In this document: positions 40,155 to 48,415 of the stretch, piece after piece | How positions within the stretch are numbered: position 1 is the stretch's first letter | Layout of the letters: every line of letters begins with the position of its first letter | DNA from: Phycisphaeraceae bacterium | Lineage (GTDB): Bacteria > Planctomycetota > Phycisphaerae > Phycisphaerales > UBA1924 | DNA: 64,000 bases | Assembly: GCA_021299385.1 (NCBI GenBank) | Contig: JAJTGZ010000010.1 | Span: 1-64,000, forward strand | Direction of reading: 5' to 3' | Made by a program: the position numbers and the translations under genes | The notes under the pieces: generated by a model | Databases searched by the model: none | Told to the model about the DNA's origin: nothing | Seen by the model: only the letters and a program-made list of their open reading frames with translations

Positions 40155-43025
40155 ATGGATCGTCAACGGATGACAGGTTGTGCAGAGCCCAAGGCCCAGT
40201 CGCGCAGCGCTCGGGTGGGCTGGATCACCCGGCGTGGCGTTGTGGCGATCGTGGCGATGATGTTCTTGGTGCTCTTTGTTACCCTCTCGGTGGCGATGGC
40301 GGTGGCGAGCAAGGGGAACCTGCGGACGGCCGAGACGCACATCCAGGTGCTGCGCGCCACGGCCGCGGCGGAGACGGGCCTGGAGATCGGCGTCGCCCGC
40401 CTTCGTGCCGCGGCAGGGCGGTTTGTCGTTGCACGCAGCACGATGGACGGCGCGTTCGTGCAGCGCTTGTGGGGCGGGGGGATCGAGAGCGGCGACGGGC
40501 GCGTGGTCCGGCTGGACCCGGTCGGTTATTCTGAGTCGGTGCTGCCGGCCGGGATCGCACAGGCGTTGCGCAACAACTTTGCCGCCGACTCCAACACGCT
40601 GGTCTTTGGCTCCTCCGTCAGCACGCCGAGCATCAGCGGGTCCCCGGCGGGGGTTGATTCGTCTGTCTTTGGCAAAGCCAACTGGCTCATCACGCCGATC
40701 ACGGCATTTGATGCCGCGGCCAGCGATACCAGCGCCCACCCCGCGGCGTACCAGATCACGTATGCACCGCTGGCCAACGGGACGGACATCCGCGTGGTTG
40801 TTACCGGGTATGCCGGGGTGAACGCCACGGGTGGTACGTATGCCTCCGGCTCATCGGGGCTGGATAATCCTGTTACGCGGATCGTGCAACGCGACGTTCG
40901 GCTAACCAAGCGGCACCGGCACGCGATTGTCAGCCCCACCCGCGTGCTGGTGGGCAAGAACGTGAGTGTTACCGGCTCGATCGGTGCGGCGTATACAGCC
41001 GTGGACAAGCCCAACGGGGACCCGCTGCAGATCAAGTCGGATTTTTACGGGCTCAACGCGGACCTGGACCGGAAGCTTGACGACTTTTTTGCTGGCGTTC
41101 GGCAGCACGACGTTGATGGGGACCAACGCCTGCGCGTCAACCACGCCGGCGAGAGCGCTGGCCTGCCCCCGGCCAGCGGGGACTACAACGGCGACGGCAC
41201 GCCGGACAACGCCTTTGCCGATGTTACTGGTGATGGGTACGTCGATGATTTTGACATCTTCCTCAAGCACTACGACGGCAACAACGACGGGAAGATCGTG
41301 CTCTCGGCGGCCCTGACCGTCGGCACGCCCAACGAGGGGAAGGCCGTCGAGTTTACAGACGACGACGACCTGGCGCGCCTGATCGACGGGAACAACCCCG
41401 ACCGCAACAACAACAAGGTCTATGGGTGGCAGGACACCGACCGCAACGGGAAGTGGGACAGCGGCGAGAACCTCAACGACTACGACGCGATCACCACCAC
41501 CTATCCCGACCGCGTGCTGGGGTGGCGCGACGGGGCGATCGACCGTAAGGATGCGTACGCCAAGGTCAAGGGGCAACTGCTCTTGAGGGCGAGCCGCTCG
41601 GCGTGGGAGGCTGCACGTGGTGGGACGTACCAGCGCGTTACCGAAAGCTCGGTCAACCCCGGGCGGGGTACGTCGCCCACGGTGTTCAACGCCGACAACG
41701 GGCAGGTGCCCGACCTGGACGTGGCCGATGTTGCCAACGCGGTCGACACGCTTGCAAACCTGGCCGACGGGCAGAGCCTTGACAACCAGGCCGCGATTCA
41801 GTTGGGTGTCGCGTCGTCAGAGATGGCGACTTATACAGAGGCCAAGACAGACGCGACCAAGCCGAGGTTCTTCCGTGCCACGATGAACAACGCCGCGGCC
41901 AAGGCCCTGACGGGGCAGAACCTCTACGAGAAGGCCCCGTTCAACAGCCCGAGTTTCACCGACTGGTACTACCGCCCGCGCTACGAGAATATGGTCTTTA
42001 AGAACGTGCAGATACCCGCGGGCAACAACGGCTTGTTCGTCAACTGCACGTTCGTCGGCGTTACGCAGGTGCGCACCAACACGCAGAACACGCACACCAA
42101 CTGGTCTATCTACGGCAAGATGGTCTGGGACAACACGCTGGCACGCCCCGTCCTGGCGACGCAGGCGCTGGACAAGTCTGACTTTGTACGCTATACCACC
42201 GGGCTGGTCCCCGACGGGCCGATCAACTACACCGACTTCCCCGACCCGCCGGTTATTGACGGGGTAACCCGCACAGGCGCGGCACGCAACACCAAGCTCT
42301 ACTCCAACAACCTGCGTATGCACAACTGCCTGTTTGTCGGGTCGATCGTTTCTGACACGCCGCAGGTCTTCAACCCGGTGCGCAACAAGATTCAGTTCAC
42401 CGGCTCGACGCGCTTTGCCAAGGAGCACCCGACGTCGCCGGAGGACGTGGCCCTCAACCCCGACAGCACCGACGTGCCCGAGATCCAGAAGAGCAGCATG
42501 ATGCTGCCGCAGTATTCGGTAGAGATCGGGCAGTTCAACAGCCCGACGGACACTTACACCGGCGGCCCGACGCCACAGTCGGTCACGCTCTCGGGCACGA
42601 TCATTGCCGGGGTTCTCGACGCGCGCGGCAACACCGATATCCAGGGGACGCTGCTGATGACCTTCAAGCCGACTCTGGGGCAGGCACCGCTGGAGTACAA
42701 CGGGACGCCCGTCGGGAACCCGGCCAACTTCAACGTCTCGCTGGGGTACTTCGGCCCCAGCGACGGCGACGCCGAGTCGTACGACCCGGCCACACTGCCG
42801 ACCGTCGGCGGGCGGAAGATCGTTGGCTACGACACCGACGGCGACGGCCTTGCCGACGTCAAATACGACATGGCCCAGCCCATCGGGTCCACCGCCATCC
42901 CCTTCTACGGCTACGGGCGTCTGAACGTCGTCTGGAACCCAGCCCTGCCGATGCCCGACGGGATCATGCTCCCCGTCTCGGTCGTGCTCGTCGAGAACTC
43001 CTACCGCGAGGGGAGGCCGTGGTGA
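40155..43025 (+). CDS. large PilX-like pilus protein with dockerin/EF-hand-like calcium motifs
   Basis: 956 residues. The N-terminus (RRGVVAIVAMMFLVLFVTLSVAMAV, then AETHIQVLRATAAAETGLE) is a PilX/type II GspK-like transmembrane start lacking the consensus cleavage glycine-phenylalanine pair. At about residues 330-420 four Asp-rich loops occur (DYNGDGTPDNAF, DVTGDGYVDDFDIF, YDGNNDGKI, DTDRNGKWDSGE) that fit dockerin/EF-hand calcium binding. Another, DTDGDGLADV, is near the C-terminus. The rest is a beta-rich region without recognisable family. It overlaps the next gene by seven bases. Confidence 0.75.
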   Translation: MDRQRMTGCAEPKAQSRSARVGWITRRGVVAIVAMMFLVLFVTLSVAMAVASKGNLRTAETHIQVLRATAAAETGLEIGVARLRAAAGRFVVARSTMDGAFVQRLWGGGIESGDGRVVRLDPVGYSESVLPAGIAQALRNNFAADSNTLVFGSSVSTPSISGSPAGVDSSVFGKANWLITPITAFDAAASDTSAHPAAYQITYAPLANGTDIRVVVTGYAGVNATGGTYASGSSGLDNPVTRIVQRDVRLTKRHRHAIVSPTRVLVGKNVSVTGSIGAAYTAVDKPNGDPLQIKSDFYGLNADLDRKLDDFFAGVRQHDVDGDQRLRVNHAGESAGLPPASGDYNGDGTPDNAFADVTGDGYVDDFDIFLKHYDGNNDGKIVLSAALTVGTPNEGKAVEFTDDDDLARLIDGNNPDRNNNKVYGWQDTDRNGKWDSGENLNDYDAITTTYPDRVLGWRDGAIDRKDAYAKVKGQLLLRASRSAWEAARGGTYQRVTESSVNPGRGTSPTVFNADNGQVPDLDVADVANAVDTLANLADGQSLDNQAAIQLGVASSEMATYTEAKTDATKPRFFRATMNNAAAKALTGQNLYEKAPFNSPSFTDWYYRPRYENMVFKNVQIPAGNNGLFVNCTFVGVTQVRTNTQNTHTNWSIYGKMVWDNTLARPVLATQALDKSDFVRYTTGLVPDGPINYTDFPDPPVIDGVTRTGAARNTKLYSNNLRMHNCLFVGSIVSDTPQVFNPVRNKIQFTGSTRFAKEHPTSPEDVALNPDSTDVPEIQKSSMMLPQYSVEIGQFNSPTDTYTGGPTPQSVTLSGTIIAGVLDARGNTDIQGTLLMTFKPTLGQAPLEYNGTPVGNPANFNVSLGYFGPSDGDAESYDPATLPTVGGRKIVGYDTDGDGLADVKYDMAQPIGSTAIPFYGYGRLNVVWNPALPMPDGIMLPVSVVLVENSYREGRPW

Positions 43026-43732
43026 AACTCACAGATGGCACAAGGCCGGTGCGGGCACGCCGGGGGATGAGCATCATAGAGGTGCTGCTCGCGCTGACCA
43101 TCAGCGCGGTCCTGCTCACCGCGGCCCTGGTTGCGCTGGACGTGATGTTCAAGCGGTATACCGTCATCGGCGACTCTGCCAGCAGCAACGTGCTGGCACG
43201 CACCGTCATGCACCGGATGCTGGCGATGATCCGCACGGGGCAGGAGTTTGGCCCATACCCGGCTGACCCGCTGGACCCGGATCAGAACCCGAGCGACTCA
43301 GACCGCCTGGAGTTCATCTCCGCCGGCGTGCGCGGGCCGGGGGCGTATGAGATCACGACCATCGAGCTGCGACCGGCCGAGGCCGTGGTCATTGAGGGTG
43401 AGACCATCCAGCTGCGTGGCCCCAATGTGCTGTGGATGACCGTCCTGACCCGTGCAGGAAACACCACCACCGCGACGAACACCTTTCCGCTCCTGGACGG
43501 AGTTGCCGCGTGCAACTTCAACCTCGACTTTGCCCCCGGGCCGCGCCTGGTGCGCGCGACGATCGACCTGACCGTGCTGCCGCAGGGCGGCGCGACGCAG
43601 CGCGAGATCGAGGGTGGCACGTTCAGCTCCGAAACAGCCGGAGGGGGCGTTAACGAGGAGATATCAACCACATCGGCCAAGCAGACGATCCGGCTCATCG
43701 CCTCTACCGGCCCGCGCGGGCAGGATGAGTGA
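43019..43732 (+). CDS. minor pilin (PilW/GspJ-like)
   Basis: 237 residues. The prepilin leader ends VRARRG, followed by MSIIEVLLALTISAVLLTAALVAL with Glu at mature position 5. The soluble part fits GspJ/PilW in length (LARTVMHRMLAMIRTGQEF after the stalk). The GTG start lies inside the last codons of the PilX-like gene, so the two are coupled. It closes the pilTC block; a hairpin element follows. Confidence 0.8.
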   Translation: MVKLTDGTRPVRARRGMSIIEVLLALTISAVLLTAALVALDVMFKRYTVIGDSASSNVLARTVMHRMLAMIRTGQEFGPYPADPLDPDQNPSDSDRLEFISAGVRGPGAYEITTIELRPAEAVVIEGETIQLRGPNVLWMTVLTRAGNTTTATNTFPLLDGVAACNFNLDFAPGPRLVRATIDLTVLPQGGATQREIEGGTFSSETAGGGVNEEISTTSAKQTIRLIASTGPRGQDE

Positions 43733-43747
43733 ACATTTGTCGCATCT

Positions 43748-43783
43748 AACCCCTCCCCCGAGGGGAGGGGCAGGGGTGGGGTT
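43748..43783. repeat. 'CCCCTCCCC..GGGGAGGGG' hairpin element, inverted copy
   Basis: The reverse complement of the element at 30525-30562, here between two convergent genes. The stem is nine perfect pairs, suitable for stopping transcription from either side although no long T-run follows. Confidence 0.8.
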
Positions 43784-43846
43784 GATTCTGTTTACAGGCT
43801 TACAGCAAGCAAGTGCCTGCCAGACGTACCCGGTTAGCCCCCCGGC

Positions 43847-44950
43847 TCAATCCTCCGGCACATGCTGGCCGGTAACAACCCGCCGGAAGGCCTCACGCAG
43901 GCGCTTGGTAACAGGCCCCTCCGCCCCGGTGCCGATCTTGCTGTCATCGATCTGCGAGACGGCGATGATCTCGGCAGCCGTGCCCGTCAGGAAGACCTCG
44001 TCGGCACCCTTGACCTCGTCGGGGCGCATCGCTTTGACGTTGCAGGCGATCCCCTCGTCGGCGCACAGGTCCATGACGAACCGGCGGGTGATCCCCTCGA
44101 GGATCCCAGATTCTGTCGGCGGGGTGAAGACCTTGCCGTTCTTGATTACGAAGATGTTGTCGCCGGTGCACTCGCCGACGTACCCGTCGAGGTTGAGCAT
44201 GATCGCCTCGTCGCACCCGTGGTCGATGGCTTCGACCTTGCCGAGGATGTTGTTGAGGTAGTTGAGGCTCTTGATGCGCGGGTCCAGGCACTCGATGGGC
44301 GTGCGTGGGCGCTTGGCGACGATGATGCGCATGCCGGTCTGGTAGAACTCCTTGGGGTAGAGGCTGATCTGGTCGGCGATGCAGATCACGCCGGCGGTGG
44401 GGCACTTGCGCGGGTCTAGGCCCAGGTTGCCTGCGCCGCGTGAGACGATCAGGCGGATGTACCCGTTGTCGATACTGTTGGCGTCGATGCAGTCGCGCAT
44501 GACCTGGACCATCTCCTCACGCGAGACGGGGATGCGCAGGCGGATCATCTCGGCACAGCGCCAGAGGCGTTCCATGTGCTGACCGCACTTGAAGATCTTC
44601 CCGTTGTAGATGCGGATGCCCTCGAAAACCCCGTCGCCGTAGAGAAGCCCGTGGTCATAGACGCTGACCATCGCGTGGGCCTTGGGGACCATCATTCCGT
44701 TGACGTAGATGATCGGCTTCTGCGCGGTGAGGAACTCGTGCGTCGTCGCGAAGGTGGCATAGGTGCTGTGCTTGACCGCCACGCCCGCCCGAGCGGGCTT
44801 GGGGGCGTGCCCGTTGGTTGTGCCGTTGTGCGAGGGGGTGGGCCGCCCGGCCTTGGCCTTGACCACGGCGGTGGCCTTCGTGGCGGCCTTCGCCACGGGC
44901 TTGCGTGCGGGCTTGCTGGTCTTGACGGCTCGGGCGGGCTTGGTGCGCAT
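43847..44950 (-). CDS. ilvE: branched-chain amino acid aminotransferase with a Lys/Ala-rich N-tail
   Basis: 367 residues, PLP fold type IV. The domain begins KPIIYVNGMMVPKAHAMVSV at residue 79. Key segments are LLYGDGVFEGIRIYNGK, RLIVSRGAGNLGLD, the Schiff-base Lys in RIKSLNYLNNILGKVEA, and GVECTGDNIF-like GYVGECTGDNIFVI. It transaminates Leu, Ile and Val. The first 75 residues are unusual: Lys-Pro-Ala and Ala-Lys repeats (RKPVAKAATKATAVVKAKAG) like bacterial histone H1-like proteins. The ATG is the only plausible start for this tail; no internal ATG marks a shorter form until KPIIYVNG. Confidence 0.9.
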   Translation of the reverse strand: MRTKPARAVKTSKPARKPVAKAATKATAVVKAKAGRPTPSHNGTTNGHAPKPARAGVAVKHSTYATFATTHEFLTAQKPIIYVNGMMVPKAHAMVSVYDHGLLYGDGVFEGIRIYNGKIFKCGQHMERLWRCAEMIRLRIPVSREEMVQVMRDCIDANSIDNGYIRLIVSRGAGNLGLDPRKCPTAGVICIADQISLYPKEFYQTGMRIIVAKRPRTPIECLDPRIKSLNYLNNILGKVEAIDHGCDEAIMLNLDGYVGECTGDNIFVIKNGKVFTPPTESGILEGITRRFVMDLCADEGIACNVKAMRPDEVKGADEVFLTGTAAEIIAVSQIDDSKIGTGAEGPVTKRLREAFRRVVTGQHVPED

Positions 44951-45047
44951 CGTGGTGCTCCGGGGCGGGGTGGTGCGGTAGACGGTACCTCTGTGGGCAG
45001 ATCGTACAGCGTGCGTTCGGGCTGGAGCCGGGCGGGCGTGCCGTAAT

Positions 45048-45064
45048 ACATAGTTTGGCTATGT
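45048..45064. promoter_or_regulatory. dyad between padR and ilvE
   Basis: ACATAG-TTTGG-CTATGT, a perfect six-base inverted repeat with a five-base centre. It lies eight bases after the PadR stop and about 100 bases upstream of ilvE. A half-site-like AAACTATG also occurs just upstream of padR (near 45433). It could be a PadR operator (inference). Confidence 0.4.
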
Positions 45065-45070
45065 TTGTTC

Positions 45071-45406
45071 CTACGCGAACGCGCTGACCACCCCGTCCAC
45101 GCCCGCGGCGAAGCGCAGCCAGAGTTTGTGCTGCTGCGCCCAGTGCCGGCGGCCCGGCCCGGTGATCCAATACACCCTCGCCCGGCGGCCCGAGGCCGAT
45201 ATCCCCCACTCCCCAGCCAGTTGGCCCTGCCTGCGGAGCCTCGATAATGCCGGGTAGAGCGACCCTTCCTCAACCGCGATGGCGCCCCCGCCCGCACCCT
45301 CGATCGCCCGTGCGATGGCGTACCCGTGCAAAGGCCCGGCCATGAGCACGCTCAGGACCAACAGGTCAAGCGTGCCGGGGAGCAGAGCAGTGGTCGGGGC
45401 GGGCAT
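45071..45406 (-). CDS. PadR family transcriptional regulator
   Basis: 111 residues. A winged helix with the PadR signature: GTLDLLVLSVLMAGPLHGYAIARAI, then EEGSLYPALSRLRRQGQLAGEW and GRRARVYWITGPGRR. The short C-terminal dimerisation helix marks subfamily 2. It lies upstream of ilvE in the same direction. PadR regulators respond to small aromatic or hydrophobic ligands; the target here is unknown. The start ATG precedes the conserved ALLPGTLDLL. Confidence 0.9.
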   Translation of the reverse strand: MPAPTTALLPGTLDLLVLSVLMAGPLHGYAIARAIEGAGGGAIAVEEGSLYPALSRLRRQGQLAGEWGISASGRRARVYWITGPGRRHWAQQHKLWLRFAAGVDGVVSAFA

Positions 45407-45460
45407 GCGTCAGTATAGCGCACACATCGATAAACTATGCTTCTTCCTTGCGCGGGGTAG

Positions 45461-45493
45461 AAAAACAGGCGGTCGGTCTTTCGACCAACCGCC
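45461..45493 (-). terminator. intrinsic terminator of the HDOD gene
   Basis: An eleven-pair stem (GGCGGTCGGTC with GACCAACCGCC, one mismatch) around a TTTC loop. It is followed on the minus strand by five U residues. It lies 65 bases beyond the HDOD stop and just before padR's promoter. Confidence 0.75.
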
Positions 45494-45557
45494 CGGAGGA
45501 AGAAAGAGTCTGTTGCACACGCCGGGTTGGCGTGGAAAATCGGCGGGGGAGGGGCTG

Positions 45558-46448
45558 TTAGCCCAGGACCGTTTCAGAGAGCCGGATTGCATCGGGGAGT
45601 TTGGCCCTGACCACGGCGATGTCCTCGGCGGTGATGTTCAGGGTCTCGACAATCTCGGCTGGGATTTCGATGTTGGCAATATCGGCCAGGAAGCCGGCCT
45701 TGATCTCGGCGGTCAGGCGGTCGGCGACAAAGACCATCGCCGCGAGCGTCCTCTGCTCGGGGGGCAGTTCCATCGGGTTGTGGTGGTGCCCGATGACGGT
45801 CGTAAAGCTCTTGGGGAACTTCCACTTCTCGCTCAGGGCGGCGCCAAAGTCTTGGTGTGTGGCACCGAAGACCGCCAGCTCGAAGGCCAGCATGTCCGCC
45901 GGCTGGGGTGCCGCGGCGGTCTTCTCGAGCACCTCGACGAGCTTGCTGCGGTCCCACTGCAACTGCACCATGATGCCGATATCGTGGATCAGCCCGGCCA
46001 CGAAGGCCTCATCGATCAGGGCGAGTTTCATCTGCTCGGCCAGCAGGCGCGTGGCCGTGCCGGTGGCCAGCGAGTGGGCCCACAGGTCCTTGGCGCTGAA
46101 GTTCGGCGTCAGGCTCCCCCCCTTAAACAACTTGGCGAGGCTAGCTGCAATCGCGATGTTCTTGACGGCGTTCAAGCCCAGCAGCACGATGGCGCGGTTG
46201 ATCGAGCCGATCTGCCCGGGCAGCCCGTAGAACGCGGAGTTGACGACCTTGAGCACGCGCGTGCACAACGCCGGGTCCTTGCTGATAACCGTGTGCAGGT
46301 CCTGTGCCGTGCTCGACGGGTCCTCGACGATGCTGACGATCTTGAGGGTGATCTCAGGGAGCGTGGCAATGTGCGAGATCTCGCGGATTGCATGGGCGAC
46401 GATTTGCTCTCGGGCGGCGGTCTCGACTGGCATGTGATGCATCTCCAA
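45558..46448 (-). CDS. HDOD domain signalling protein
   Basis: 296 residues. An HDOD domain fills residues 20-220: LPEITLKIVSIVEDPSSTAQDL, KDPALCTRVLKVVNSAFYGLPG, and AFVAGLIHDIGIMVQL. The HD pair is present (LIHDIG) but the full HD-GYP metal set is not, so no phosphodiesterase activity is predicted. HDOD proteins act in signalling, chemotaxis and motility regulation. It is a single-gene unit with its own terminator, divergent from gatC. Confidence 0.9.
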   Translation of the reverse strand: MEMHHMPVETAAREQIVAHAIREISHIATLPEITLKIVSIVEDPSSTAQDLHTVISKDPALCTRVLKVVNSAFYGLPGQIGSINRAIVLLGLNAVKNIAIAASLAKLFKGGSLTPNFSAKDLWAHSLATGTATRLLAEQMKLALIDEAFVAGLIHDIGIMVQLQWDRSKLVEVLEKTAAAPQPADMLAFELAVFGATHQDFGAALSEKWKFPKSFTTVIGHHHNPMELPPEQRTLAAMVFVADRLTAEIKAGFLADIANIEIPAEIVETLNITAEDIAVVRAKLPDAIRLSETVLG

Positions 46449-46589
46449 GGGCGCGATTCCCGCACCTGCTCATTCATCGGATCATCACGGGCCAGACTTT
46501 CGCCCGTCCGGGGCAGAATAACACCCCTTGCAAGCACCACCGCCGCCCAACCCGACCCAGGGCACCCGCGGGCCGGTTATCCTGCCAAC

Positions 46590-46925
46590 ATGCCCGATCA
46601 CCCCCCACCGGCACCAGAGCTCACAGCCGCCGATATTCGGCACATCGCCCGCCTGGCATGCCTGTCCCCTACTGATGCCCAGATCGCCGATTATCAAACC
46701 AACCTTGCAGCCGTCCTCGGGTACGTCGGGCACCTGCGCACGCTCGACCTGGCCGGCGTTGCCCCGCTGGCCACACCCCTGCCGACCACCGGCCCGATGG
46801 ACCCTGATGAACCAGGCCAGATGCTCCCCCCGGCAACCCTGCTGAAGATGGCCCCGGCAACCGACGGGCCCTTCATCGCCGTGCCCAAGGTGCTCGGCGA
46901 GAGCGAAGGCGGGGGTGGTGCGTGA
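46590..46925 (+). CDS. gatC: Asp-tRNA(Asn)/Glu-tRNA(Gln) amidotransferase subunit C
   Basis: 111 residues. Standard GatC pattern: LTAADIRHIARLACLSPTD at the start, YQTNLAAVLGYVGHLRTLDL in the middle, and FIAVPKVLGE at the end. It stabilises the GatA-GatB interface. The gene is followed without gap by gatA (the gatC stop overlaps the gatA GTG). gatB is not in the window. Presence of GatCAB implies indirect synthesis of Gln- or Asn-tRNA. Confidence 0.92.
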   Translation: MPDHPPPAPELTAADIRHIARLACLSPTDAQIADYQTNLAAVLGYVGHLRTLDLAGVAPLATPLPTTGPMDPDEPGQMLPPATLLKMAPATDGPFIAVPKVLGESEGGGGA

Positions 46926-48382
46926 GCGTGCTCCAGACGGCCCTGCAGATCGCCCATGCCGTGCGCACCGGTGCGCAGAGCGCGAGCGGCACCGTGCAAC
47001 AGGCCCTCGCCCGCATCGATGCCGAGAACCCGGCGATCAACGCCCTCACGCAGGTTTTCCACGCCGAGGCACTCGCCCGTGCCGAGCGCATCGATGCGCA
47101 GGTCGCCCTCGGCCAAGACCCTGGCCCGCTGGCGGGCGTACCGGTTGCGATCAAAGACAACATCTGCACCACGCTGGGGATGACGACGTGCGCCTCGCGC
47201 ATGCTGGCCGAATACCGCTCACCCTTTGACGCCACGGCTGTTGAAAAACTCCTCGCGGCCGGGGCGGTCATCATCGCCAAGGCGAACCTCGATGAGTTTG
47301 CGATGGGCTCATCGACGGAGAACTCGATCCACGGCCCGACGCGCAATCCGCACGACCACACCCGCGTGCCTGGGGGCTCATCGGGCGGGTCCGCCGCGGC
47401 TGTGGCCGCCGGGCTGGTCCCCGTCGCGCTGGGCAGCGACACGGGCGGGAGCATCCGCCAGCCCGCCTCGCACTGCGGGGTCGTGGGCTTGAAGCCGACG
47501 TATGGGCGCGTCTCGCGTTACGGGCTGGTTGCATATGCCAGCAGCCTGGACCAGATCGGCCCGCTGACGCGCACCGTTGCCGATGCCGGGCTTGTGGCGA
47601 GCGTCATCGCCGGGCACGACCGGCGGGACAGCACGTGCGCCCCGACCACCGCAGACGACATCACCGCCACGCTTTCAACACTTGACAATGTGCCCAAGGG
47701 CCTCGTTGTGGGCGTGCCGAGGCAGGCGCGGGGGCAGGGCAACTCGCCCGGCGTAGCGCAGGCTCTGGCGCGCACGGCTGAGGCGTTCGTTACCGCGGGT
47801 GCTCGCGTCGTTGAGATCGACCTCCCCCACGCAGGTGCCGCGATCGCGGCGTACTACCTCATCGCCACGGCCGAGGCCTCCAGCAACCTCGCCCGACTCG
47901 ACGGCATCCGCTACGGGCACCGCGCCACGCTCGCGCCGGGTGAGGGCCTCGGAGCGCTCTACTGCAAGAGCAGGTCCGAGGGGTTCAGCCCCGAGGTGCA
48001 ACGCCGGATCATGCTCGGCACATACGCGCTCTCAAGCGGGTATTACGACGCCTACTACGGCACGGCCCTGAAGGTCCGCCGGTTGATCAAGCAGGACTAC
48101 GACCAGGCCTTTGCCAACGGCGCACATGTTGTCGTCATGCCCGCCGCACCCGGGCCCGCGTTCGAGATCGGGAGCAAAACCGCCGACCCGCTGGCGATGT
48201 ACCTCGAGGATATCTACACCGTCGGCGTCAACCTGGCGGGCCTGCCGGCGATAAGCGTGCCCGTGGCCACCGAGACCATCCGTGGCAAGGCCCTGCCGAT
48301 CGGGATGCAACTGATCGCCCCCCCCCTGGGCGAGGGGATTCTGCTGCGTGCCGCGGCGTTGCTCGAACGCACCGGGGCCTGA
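46922..48382 (+). CDS. gatA: Asp-tRNA(Asn)/Glu-tRNA(Gln) amidotransferase subunit A
   Basis: 486 residues, an amidase-signature enzyme releasing ammonia from glutamine. The catalytic triad is visible: Lys in VPVAIKDNICT, the cis-Ser in GGSSGGSAAAVAAG, and the nucleophile Ser in DTGGSIRQPA. GTRPFGYGYGSLS-like substrate features appear as SSTENSIHGPTRNPHD. The C-terminal segment NLAGLPAISVPV is typical. A GTG start overlaps the gatC stop. Confidence 0.95.
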   Translation: MSVLQTALQIAHAVRTGAQSASGTVQQALARIDAENPAINALTQVFHAEALARAERIDAQVALGQDPGPLAGVPVAIKDNICTTLGMTTCASRMLAEYRSPFDATAVEKLLAAGAVIIAKANLDEFAMGSSTENSIHGPTRNPHDHTRVPGGSSGGSAAAVAAGLVPVALGSDTGGSIRQPASHCGVVGLKPTYGRVSRYGLVAYASSLDQIGPLTRTVADAGLVASVIAGHDRRDSTCAPTTADDITATLSTLDNVPKGLVVGVPRQARGQGNSPGVAQALARTAEAFVTAGARVVEIDLPHAGAAIAAYYLIATAEASSNLARLDGIRYGHRATLAPGEGLGALYCKSRSEGFSPEVQRRIMLGTYALSSGYYDAYYGTALKVRRLIKQDYDQAFANGAHVVVMPAAPGPAFEIGSKTADPLAMYLEDIYTVGVNLAGLPAISVPVATETIRGKALPIGMQLIAPPLGEGILLRAAALLERTGA

Positions 48383-48415
48383 ACCGGCCTTGGTCGGTGC
48401 CCGTAGGATACGGGC

